NCBI GenBank assembly: GCA_947500275.1
Contig: CANMSW010000125.1
Span: forward strand, 1 to 6,686
Length of the DNA stretch: 6,686 bases
Direction: 5' to 3'
From: Bacteriovoracaceae bacterium
GTDB taxonomy: Bacteria > Bdellovibrionota > UBA1018
Shown here piece after piece: positions 1 through 5,751 of the stretch. The notes under the pieces are model-generated. The model ran no database searches, was not told the DNA's origin, and saw nothing but the letters and a program-made list of their open reading frames with translations. The position numbers were made by a program, and so were the translations under genes. The first letter of the stretch is position 1. Each line of letters opens with the position of its first letter.

Positions 1-1008
1 GAGGGGGGACAGCGGAATTTTTACGATGTCCTTGAGGATCTGCTTGCAGATTTCGAGTACGACCTCAAAAACGGGGATGTCCATGGCCTGAAAGATGTCT
101 CGCTTCGAAATATCGCTTTGAGCGAAAATATCCCGCCTTCTTTCCGTAGCCACATCGAACTCGTCGTTACTGAGCGAATTCTTAAGACGAGTAACGCGAA
201 AGTCATTCAGTGCCTGGCTTGCAGATCACGAAAAACACAAGTGAATGGCGATCAGGTCGTCATCACTTCGGCTGAATCAAATCCAGTAGAAATGGCGCGC
301 GTTGCAAAAACCGCAGGCATTTCGAATTTCATGGATATTGCGTTCACCTATCAGCCAGGCGGCATGGTCCTTTCGATGACCACCAACGACCCCGAGACGG
401 GATCCGTTGTCTGGTCACGATCCTACAACTCAGAAACTTCGCGTACCGCAGCCTTCCGCCGAGGTGTCGACTTTTCCCAAATTGATGACGCCCGACGCGC
501 TAGCGAGTATCGCCCCACCATTCAATATCGTCTGACGACCCTTTATGCTTTCCAAACTGATGTTTCAGACTCAGCTGGATGCCTGGGTGCCGGCTTTCGG
601 ATGATGGAGCGCTACGACAATCGACGTAAAGAAGTGGGCTTTGAGCTCAATTCGTTTTTGAATACGTCGACTGTTGCAGGCTCTTCGACGGCGGCGACTA
701 CGACGACGTCCCTGTGGAGCGGATTTAATTTGACGCTTCTTTTCGTACACGCCTGGAACTTCATCGGCATCGAAGAAAACTTCAATGCCGCGCGCGGCAG
801 CCTTTTCACTGCGATCGGTGGAACTTACGCCTCGGGTTATCTGGGTGGGCTGATGAGAGCGGGATACGAATTCAGACTCGCCCGTCATTGGGCTGTCTCC
901 GGATCTCTCGGTTACCGTCCTCCCTCGGCAATTTTTGTCGGTACAACAGGCAGTTCTTCTACAATTTCAGGAATCGAGGCCGGTATCGGTATCAACTACC
1001 TCTTCTAA
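1..1008 (+). CDS. 5'-truncated outer-membrane protein: CsgG/FlgO/LpoB-like domain plus C-terminal beta-barrel
   Basis: The reading frame is open from the first base to the TAA at 1006-1008, so the start lies upstream; the in-frame TTG at 118 is internal to conserved-looking sequence and is not the start. 335 residues are visible. Visible residues about 30-150 look like a small alpha/beta domain of the CsgG/FlgO/LpoB type: a strand leading to SENIPPSF, an amphipathic helix, a strand with CLAC (C71 and C74), a predicted helix rich in Ala, and a strand ending TGSVVWSRSYN. From about residue 175 the sequence alternates polar and hydrophobic residues with many Gly and aromatic residues and ends INYLF, the terminal Phe typical of BAM-assembled barrels. 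I infer a protein that joins a periplasmic domain to an outer-membrane barrel. It is the first visible gene of the operon and may be the outer-membrane end of the machine encoded downstream. The barrel is the surer part; the fold of the N-terminal domain is a pattern match. Confidence 0.7.
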   Translation, partial: EGGQRNFYDVLEDLLADFEYDLKNGDVHGLKDVSLRNIALSENIPPSFRSHIELVVTERILKTSNAKVIQCLACRSRKTQVNGDQVVITSAESNPVEMARVAKTAGISNFMDIAFTYQPGGMVLSMTTNDPETGSVVWSRSYNSETSRTAAFRRGVDFSQIDDARRASEYRPTIQYRLTTLYAFQTDVSDSAGCLGAGFRMMERYDNRRKEVGFELNSFLNTSTVAGSSTAATTTTSLWSGFNLTLLFVHAWNFIGIEENFNAARGSLFTAIGGTYASGYLGGLMRAGYEFRLARHWAVSGSLGYRPPSAIFVGTTGSSSTISGIEAGIGINYLF

Positions 1009-1034
1009 ATCACCGAAGAGCTAGTTGGAGAAAG

Positions 1035-1040
1035 AAGGAG
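1035..1040 (+). promoter_or_regulatory. Shine-Dalgarno AAGGAG that fixes the TPR-lipoprotein start
   Basis: AAGGAG lies 8 bases before the ATG at 1049. It falls inside the longer frame that would begin at TTG 1025, so it argues for ATG 1049 as the true start. An AAGGAG with the same 8-base spacing precedes motB. Confidence 0.7.
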
Positions 1041-1048
1041 TGGAACGC

Positions 1049-1930
1049 ATGGAATCGCGCTCACCCGTCCGTTTGAATAAATATGATCAGTCCTCGCTCC
1101 CCTCTCGGGCAGAAAGCGTCGCGCTCCTCTTGAGCCTATCGCTCGTGCTATGCGGGTCCAGCATCCAAGGATGCGCTACACCAGGCGCAAAGGAAGCCAA
1201 TCGGGCTCCGATTACCAACCCATTTCCCTATGACTGGGGATACGAGGGAAAATCCAACAATCGCGAATCGGTCGTACTTCGAACAAAAAAAGGCGATCGC
1301 TCAGTAGAAGTCGAACTTCCAGGTGATACAGCATCGTTTAGTGACTTTACCGTGCCCGTCTCTCCTGCCTTCACCGACGGGCATGCCTTGAGAAGAAACC
1401 AAGGCGCCTACTCTAGCGAGAACGACAGTGCATGGCGGGATCAAAAACCTACCTTCAGTGACCGCGAAATCACATCGAATTTCCCAAAAGGTCCCGCTTC
1501 GGCCTCGGTCAGAAATGATCTCGAGCATGAACTGGGAGTTCTTCCATCGGAGGACTCTGTACCCGTTCAGGATACGAGTTATCTCGCGGCCGTCGACCAT
1601 GTAAAAGGAATGTTCAGAGGCGGTCGCTATGAAGCCGCTTTGCTAGAAGTCGACGAACTTTTACGCCTCTATCCAACTGATCCGCGCCTTCACCAAATGC
1701 GGGGAACGCTTCTGGATCGAACCGGTCAGCCAGAACTCGCCATGCGATCCTGGGCTGAGGCGATCGAGCTCGATCCTTCGAACCAGGGACTAAAAAAATT
1801 CGTCGACCGACGCCGCTCGATTCGAGCCATGGGCACAAGGTTACCCGCCGCTGAATCCAAGACCTTCGAAACTTCGACCGCCTCACCTAGTTCTTCCAGC
1901 ACGATGCCGGAGACGGGAGCTAAGCAATGA
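1049..1930 (+). CDS. probable TPR lipoprotein
   Basis: A 293-residue protein from ATG 1049, chosen because AAGGAG sits 8 bases upstream; the in-frame TTG at 1025 has no comparable site. Residues about 24-37 form a hydrophobic segment followed by SIQGC at about 38-42, an imperfect but usable lipobox (Gly at -1, Ala at +2), so Cys42 is probably lipidated and the protein held on the periplasmic face of a membrane; Ala at +2 would allow transport to the outer membrane. The n-region before the hydrophobic part is long (about 22 residues). Residues 43-175 are polar and not recognised. Two adjacent TPR units occupy about 178-211 and 212-245, with the usual W/L/G/Y/A/P spacing and endings YPTDP and LDPSN. 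The C-terminal tail is Ser/Thr-rich. TPRs usually bind proteins, and the stop overlaps the start of the FliF/FliG-like gene by ATGA, so I infer it scaffolds that protein or the outer-membrane protein. No enzymatic motif is seen. Confidence 0.75.
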   Translation: MESRSPVRLNKYDQSSLPSRAESVALLLSLSLVLCGSSIQGCATPGAKEANRAPITNPFPYDWGYEGKSNNRESVVLRTKKGDRSVEVELPGDTASFSDFTVPVSPAFTDGHALRRNQGAYSSENDSAWRDQKPTFSDREITSNFPKGPASASVRNDLEHELGVLPSEDSVPVQDTSYLAAVDHVKGMFRGGRYEAALLEVDELLRLYPTDPRLHQMRGTLLDRTGQPELAMRSWAEAIELDPSNQGLKKFVDRRRSIRAMGTRLPAAESKTFETSTASPSSSSTMPETGAKQ

Positions 1931-4356
1931 GCACTCATTTTAGAAAGAGCAAGGACCGCTCCATGAAGATTAAAAAGCTACTTCAAGTCATCAGCTCTGC
2001 GACTTTCGCGCTAACGCTCTTCGCTGCTCTTCCCTCAGCTGAAGCAGGGAGAAGCTCGGCGATCCAGTCCGTACAAAGAGTCACAGAACTTCGCATCCGG
2101 AACCTCCTCGAGCCCGTCTTAGACAAGTACTGTCCCGATCAATGTAAACTCATGAGTGTCTCCACCGACGTGGATCTCGCGCTCCAAGATGAACTTTCGC
2201 CAGGATTCAGTGAAGAAGCGGCTCAATCCAACGATCTCGAAGCATCAGCAGGAAGAGTAAAGCTTCTGATCGACGATAAAATCGGGCCAGTTTCGAGAAC
2301 GAAACTACTCGAACTCGTCCAACAGTTTCTGGATACCCTGGATTTCCCCGTCAAGGTGGAAACCCAGATTGCCCACTTTCCTCAGCCCGTCGGATCAGCG
2401 GGAAAAGTCGCAGATATCCGCGAAAAAATTGGGAAACAATTCAAGGGCACGTTGGAAGATCTCTTCCGTCAATTTTGTCCTGACCACTGCCTCATGGCCG
2501 ACTACTCGCTTTCAACGGAAAACATAAACTCAGAAGAAACCCAATATGGGGATGCCGGCGAGTTTGTCGAAGATGCCGGCGTAGCAGTGCGGATCAGAAA
2601 TCTATCTGCAAAAATATTAGTCGACGACAGCCTCAGCCCAGTCGAACAGCAGAACATTTTGGACATGGCGAAGCTTCGGACCAACTCCTACAAAAACGTG
2701 GATCTCGCTTTGAAGTCGATGAAATTTCCCCGCCCTCAAGATCTCGCCCGCGCAAGTGGAAGGGGCGATGGAAGAAGCCCAGCAGGGGGCCTATACGGGG
2801 ACTCCACCACGTCTGATTCGAAATCATCCAGCCAAAACGATTCTACTTCGAATAGCACATCGAGCAACTCAAGAACGGAATCAACCCAAGCTCAGAACGA
2901 CCTCCGTTCAAACTCCGAGGTTAAGAATTTAACCAACTCAACCAACAACGAAACGAACGCGCGCCAGGAACGCTTCGAGCGATTTGAAAAAATCGAACGC
3001 GTCGAAAACGGCGACGCGGTTCAACAAGAGCTCCAAAAATTCAAGGTTTATGGACTCGTATTTGCTTGTGCCGTCATCGGGCTCTTAGTCTTCATCTCCA
3101 TGTCGAGTTTGGGGACTCGCGGCTCCTCTGCACCCTCGGTCCAACGGGTCATCCAAAGCCTAGTGACCGACCCTGTTTCAGCAAGCGCGCAATCAAATCA
3201 CTCGAGCTCTGCTCAAGACCCACAAAATTTTACAGGTGACGAAAAGGCAGCGCTCGTCTCGCGGCGATTCGAGATTGAACGACTCAAAGATGAACTCACG
3301 AATCTTTTCGCTGAACAACCCAAAGTCGCAAGGCATGTGTTTTCAAGAATATTGACGGAAGACGGTGTAGAAACCACTTCCGCCTACATCCATATTTTCG
3401 GTGAAAGCGTCGTCCTAGATATGCTTCGTGACCCGAGTCTTCAAGGCGACATGGCAGAACTCATGGAGTTTCACTCAAAAAATCCAACCGACATCAGCGA
3501 CGAAGACAAGCTTGATCTCGTTCGGAAACTCCATAACAAGGCTGTCGCGGGAAAACTTTTTGTAATGGGCAGCCGTTCCACCCATCTGTTCGACTTCCTT
3601 AGCGATATGGATGGTCTGCAAATCCTTGAGATGCTTAGAAATGAATCCATTACGGTCAAAGCGATTGTGATGACCCAATGCGATCTTCAAAAACGTTCTC
3701 TCATTTTCACTCAACTCGATGAACCGGCTCGAATGAAACTTCTGGATGAGCTTTCTAGGATCGATTACCTCCCTCGCGACTACATTCACAACGTAGCCGG
3801 CGCGCTGAAGAGGAAACGCCGGGAAAACCCGCGCCTCAACACCGAGGCACTCCCTGGTTCTGATGTCTTACTCACGCTTCTGGAGCGGGCTGATTCAGGT
3901 ATGGCAAGAACTGTGATGAAGAACCTTGAGTCGGGTAATCCAGATACAGCTCGCATGATCAAAGGGCGTCTCGTCACTCTCGAAACCCTTGAATACCTCA
4001 AAGACAGCCATCTTCTAGAAGTGGTTCTTAGCTTAAAACACGATGAGCTTTTGACCTTCCTCAAGGGCGCACCTGCCTCAGCTCGAGCAACGATCTATGC
4101 CAAATCACCGAAAGACCTTGTGGCAGAAATCGAGGAGGAGCTCGAGCACACGCAACCGCTCTCAAAGGATGCGTACTCGGCTATCGAGCGAAAAGTCCTC
4201 AATCGAATCAAAGTCATGGCAAATGACGGACAAATTAACCTCGTCGATGTGAACGAGCGAATGCTCCTCAACAATGTGCGTCCGGATTTTTCGGGAAGCT
4301 CCGGATTAGACGCTACAAGGACCGGAACAAACATCAAGAAAGTTGCAGGGTGGTAA
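1927..4356 (+). CDS. composite membrane protein: signal peptide, two FliF RBM3-like repeats, TM helix, FliG-like cytoplasmic region
   Basis: An 809-residue protein. Residues 13-40 form a textbook signal peptide (MKIKK, hydrophobic core, cut after AEA40). Residues about 51-154 and 166-270 are two copies of one domain, each with CPDxC (C69/C73, C184/C188) and a strand ending IDD or VDD followed by a helix. They resemble FliF RBM3, which precedes FliF's second membrane helix, but with almost none of its beta-collar insertion. A Ser/Thr/Asn-rich linker (about 291-345) leads to a TM helix at 374-394. Residues about 440-780 resemble FliG: a middle domain near 555-630 and a C-terminal torque domain near 640-775 with LKGA at 712-715 and EEE at 736-738. 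Predicted topology is periplasm, one TM, cytoplasm. FliG is normally about 330 residues, soluble, and held by a separate FliF; here both appear on one chain. Start: ATG 1927 overlaps the upstream stop and has GGGAG; ATG 1963 gives a cleaner signal peptide and is almost as likely. The FliG-like part is surer than the FliF-like part. Confidence 0.8.
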   Translation: MSTHFRKSKDRSMKIKKLLQVISSATFALTLFAALPSAEAGRSSAIQSVQRVTELRIRNLLEPVLDKYCPDQCKLMSVSTDVDLALQDELSPGFSEEAAQSNDLEASAGRVKLLIDDKIGPVSRTKLLELVQQFLDTLDFPVKVETQIAHFPQPVGSAGKVADIREKIGKQFKGTLEDLFRQFCPDHCLMADYSLSTENINSEETQYGDAGEFVEDAGVAVRIRNLSAKILVDDSLSPVEQQNILDMAKLRTNSYKNVDLALKSMKFPRPQDLARASGRGDGRSPAGGLYGDSTTSDSKSSSQNDSTSNSTSSNSRTESTQAQNDLRSNSEVKNLTNSTNNETNARQERFERFEKIERVENGDAVQQELQKFKVYGLVFACAVIGLLVFISMSSLGTRGSSAPSVQRVIQSLVTDPVSASAQSNHSSSAQDPQNFTGDEKAALVSRRFEIERLKDELTNLFAEQPKVARHVFSRILTEDGVETTSAYIHIFGESVVLDMLRDPSLQGDMAELMEFHSKNPTDISDEDKLDLVRKLHNKAVAGKLFVMGSRSTHLFDFLSDMDGLQILEMLRNESITVKAIVMTQCDLQKRSLIFTQLDEPARMKLLDELSRIDYLPRDYIHNVAGALKRKRRENPRLNTEALPGSDVLLTLLERADSGMARTVMKNLESGNPDTARMIKGRLVTLETLEYLKDSHLLEVVLSLKHDELLTFLKGAPASARATIYAKSPKDLVAEIEEELEHTQPLSKDAYSAIERKVLNRIKVMANDGQINLVDVNERMLLNNVRPDFSGSSGLDATRTGTNIKKVAGW
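1951..1955 (+). promoter_or_regulatory. alternative ribosome binding site AAGGA for a start at 1963
   Basis: AAGGA lies 7 bases before the in-frame ATG at 1963. That start would give a 797-residue protein beginning MKIKK, an ideal signal-peptide n-region. The competing site GGGAG at 1915-1919 serves ATG 1927. Sequence alone does not settle which is used. Confidence 0.4.
2077..2388 (+). repeat. periplasmic repeat 1 (FliF RBM3-like, CPDQC)
   Basis: Encodes residues about 51-154 of the composite protein. Order: helix with LRIRNLLEPVLDKY, CPDQC at 69-73, strand MSVSTDVDLA, short polar insertion, strand RVKLLIDD at 110-117, helix, and strand ending FPQP. In FliF RBM3 the comparable order is helix ending in a Gly-rich turn, strand, collar insertion, strand ending VxVDG, helix, strand. 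The CPDxC replaces the Gly-rich turn. Confidence 0.65.
2422..2736 (+). repeat. periplasmic repeat 2 (FliF RBM3-like, CPDHC)
   Basis: Encodes residues about 166-270, a diverged copy of repeat 1: helix ending DLFRQF, CPDHC at 184-188, polar insertion, strand NLSAKILVDD at 225-234, helix SPVEQQNILDMAK, and strand ending KFPRP. The NLSAKILVDD stretch recalls FliF's RxLSVAVxVDG. The two CPDxC motifs are 115 residues apart and the two DD pairs 117, so the copies are collinear. There is no long identity at DNA level, so the duplication is old. Confidence 0.65.
2797..2961 (+). other. low-complexity Ser/Thr/Asn-rich linker in the composite protein
   Basis: Encodes residues about 291-345, made almost entirely of Ser, Thr, Asn, Gln, Asp and Glu, followed by a charged Arg/Glu/Phe helix (about 346-373) that enters the membrane helix. 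It is predicted to be disordered and periplasmic and would act as a flexible tether between the RBM-like repeats and the membrane. Confidence 0.7.
4347..4353 (+). promoter_or_regulatory. ribosome binding site AGGGTGG for the cNMP-binding gene
   Basis: AGGGTGG lies 4 bases before ATG 4358 and inside the last codons of the preceding gene. It supports ATG 4358 over the in-frame TTG at 4343, which would overlap the preceding gene and has only a weak purine tract upstream. Confidence 0.55.
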
Positions 4357-4357
4357 T

Positions 4358-4921
4358 ATGTCGCTCTCCACCGTCGCTCGTCCGTCCGTCGAACATTTGA
4401 AAGGCGTGAGAATATTTGCAGCCTTTCAAGATCATGAGCTGGGGCTCTTGCTTAAGGCTGGGGAAAGCATTGACCGAGCCTCACATGCTAATATCGTGAT
4501 CGAGGGCGAACTTTCTTGGGGCCTTTACGTGATTCTCGAAGGGGTCGTTGGAATCCTTAAAAGCAATTCTTTAAGTGGTGAAGTCTACGACGTGGGCCAA
4601 CTCGGGCCGGGAGCTTTCTTCGGTGAAATGTCGCTGATTGATGATCAGCCGAGATCGGCCACCGTCCGCGCACTCCTTCCTGTAAAGCTTCTGCACATCC
4701 CGAAAGACATCTTCATGGCGATTCTGGCCTCGAATCCTTCAATGAAAGATCGCTTTTATGAAAACTGTATCCGGGATCTCGTAAGAAGGCTTCGCGAACT
4801 CGATGAAAACTACGTCGTTTCCCAATATCAACTGTGGAAGACCGCTATCCACGGAGATCATGATCATCCTCGGGCATCTGCGCTCCCCGAAGACTCCCTT
4901 AAGACTGGAAAGGTGGCTTAA
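4358..4921 (+). CDS. stand-alone cyclic-nucleotide-binding (CRP/CAP-type) domain protein
   Basis: A 187-residue soluble protein starting one base after the preceding stop. Residues about 10-120 form a cNMP-binding beta-roll: LYVILEGVVGI and the phosphate-binding cassette at 88-103, with G89, E90, R99 and S100 in the expected FGEMxL..xxPRSATV pattern. Gly, Glu and Arg are the residues that hold the sugar and phosphate in CRP and PKA regulatory domains, so I expect cAMP or cGMP binding, though the nucleotide cannot be told from sequence. A helical tail (about 123-165, RDLVRRLRELDENY) follows and probably dimerises or docks. There is no helix-turn-helix, so it is not a CRP-type transcription factor, and no kinase, channel or other effector domain. 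Its place between the FliG-like gene and motA suggests it reports second-messenger level to the rotor/stator pair; that role is inferred from position only. Confidence 0.85.
   Translation: MSLSTVARPSVEHLKGVRIFAAFQDHELGLLLKAGESIDRASHANIVIEGELSWGLYVILEGVVGILKSNSLSGEVYDVGQLGPGAFFGEMSLIDDQPRSATVRALLPVKLLHIPKDIFMAILASNPSMKDRFYENCIRDLVRRLRELDENYVVSQYQLWKTAIHGDHDHPRASALPEDSLKTGKVA
4909..4916 (+). promoter_or_regulatory. ribosome binding site AAAGGTGG for motA
   Basis: AAAGGTGG lies 7 bases before ATG 4924, inside the last codons of the cNMP-binding gene. Only two bases separate that gene's stop from this start, so translation is probably coupled. Confidence 0.5.
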
Positions 4922-4923
4922 CC

Positions 4924-5733
4924 ATGAACTTCTCCTCTTTGATCGGACTCGCCTTAGGCGTCGGGGTCATGTGGTCGGCCCTCACGCACACGACTGATAA
5001 CCTCTCTTTTTTCTTGGATGCGCACGGAATTCTTATTGTTGTCGGGGGAACTCTCGCCGCCGCAAGCATCAGTTTTCCGGTGGTTAAAGTCTTCATGTTG
5101 TTTAAGGTTTTTTTCTTGCGGGTACTTGGAAAAAATCGGGTCGACTTTCAGGGGACGATCTCTCAACTTTTGGAGCTAAACAAAAAAGCATCCATCGGAT
5201 TGACGGCGATGCAAGAAATGACCCCTCAGTTGAAGCATGAATTTCTGAAAGAAGCGGTGATCCTCGTATCAACCGGCGTCCTGACGGAGAGAGAGATTCG
5301 CGCCGTACTTGACCTCCGTGTTAAAACCATCGAAAAACGGTACCTGCATGAAGCCAATATGTTTAGGACGATTGGCAAATTCCCCCCAGCGTTCGGACTT
5401 CTTGCGACGACCCTTGGGATGATTGCCGTCCTTCAAAAAATTGGTCAACCCGACAGCCAGAAACTGATTGGCCCCGCGATGTCCATCGGACTGATCGGGA
5501 CTCTTTACGGTATTGCTCTCGCAAACCTAGTGTTTTTGCCAATCGCTGAAAACCTCACGGAGCGCACCCACGAGGAAATTTCACTCCGCCGTTTGATTGT
5601 TGAAGGCGCTGTGCTCATCAAGCAGCAGACCAATCCCGTGGCCATGCGCGAAAGCTTGAACTCTTTCTTGCTCCCGAAGGATCGAATTCAACGCCGGGGT
5701 ACGAGCACGTCTGCAAATCAGGCGGCTGCTTGA
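4924..5733 (+). CDS. motA: MotA-type stator subunit (proton/sodium channel)
   Basis: A 269-residue inner-membrane protein of usual MotA/PomA length with four TM segments: about 4-21, 34-62, 153-173 and 182-207. TM3 opens PPAFGLLATTLG and TM4 holds GTLYGIALANLVFLP; P155 and P206 correspond to the two conserved prolines (P173 and P222 in E. coli MotA). With MotB it forms the ion channel whose cytoplasmic loop pushes on FliG. The loop between TM2 and TM3 (about 63-152) is of MotA type, but at the positions of E. coli R90 and E98, counted from the shared Gly (G92 here), I read A89 and Q97, with K88 and E98 one residue away. T162 and T193 sit near PomA threonines linked to sodium, while G192 replaces a third, so the ion cannot be assigned. 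There is no long C-terminal cytoplasmic tail of the ZorA kind. Starts two bases after the cNMP gene and precedes motB by 18 bases. Confidence 0.92.
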   Translation: MNFSSLIGLALGVGVMWSALTHTTDNLSFFLDAHGILIVVGGTLAAASISFPVVKVFMLFKVFFLRVLGKNRVDFQGTISQLLELNKKASIGLTAMQEMTPQLKHEFLKEAVILVSTGVLTEREIRAVLDLRVKTIEKRYLHEANMFRTIGKFPPAFGLLATTLGMIAVLQKIGQPDSQKLIGPAMSIGLIGTLYGIALANLVFLPIAENLTERTHEEISLRRLIVEGAVLIKQQTNPVAMRESLNSFLLPKDRIQRRGTSTSANQAAA

Positions 5734-5737
5734 GTCT

Positions 5738-5743
5738 AAGGAG
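5738..5743 (+). promoter_or_regulatory. Shine-Dalgarno AAGGAG for motB
   Basis: AAGGAG lies 8 bases before ATG 5752 in the 18-base gap after motA. It is the strongest ribosome binding site among the last three genes, consistent with motB being initiated independently rather than only by coupling. Confidence 0.6.
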
Positions 5744-5751
5744 AGCCTTCT

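Noticed and set aside
211..222. CLAC as a c-type haem site
   Set aside because: A haem motif needs CxxCH; the residue after the second Cys is Arg.
571..888. Minus-strand open frames across the window, such as this one
   Set aside because: They are Arg/Ser-rich shadows of the plus-strand genes, lack ribosome binding sites and resemble no family.
118..1008. TTG at 118 as the true start of the first gene
   Set aside because: The frame is open to base 1 with protein-like sequence across it, there is no signal peptide after 118, and a barrel protein needs one.
1009..1048. Terminator or promoter in the largest intergenic gap
   Set aside because: Forty bases contain no GC-rich hairpin with a T-run and no convincing -35/-10 pair; only the ribosome binding site is clear.
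2551..2581. Direct repeat GATGCCGGCG, two copies 21 bases apart
   Set aside because: It encodes the repeated DAG within the polar insertion of periplasmic repeat 2, is in frame, and is too short to suggest a mobile or regulatory element.
4856..4866. Palindrome GATCATGATC near the end of the cNMP-binding gene
   Set aside because: It lies inside coding sequence for His/Asp codons, is short, and has no promoter context, so an operator call is not supported.
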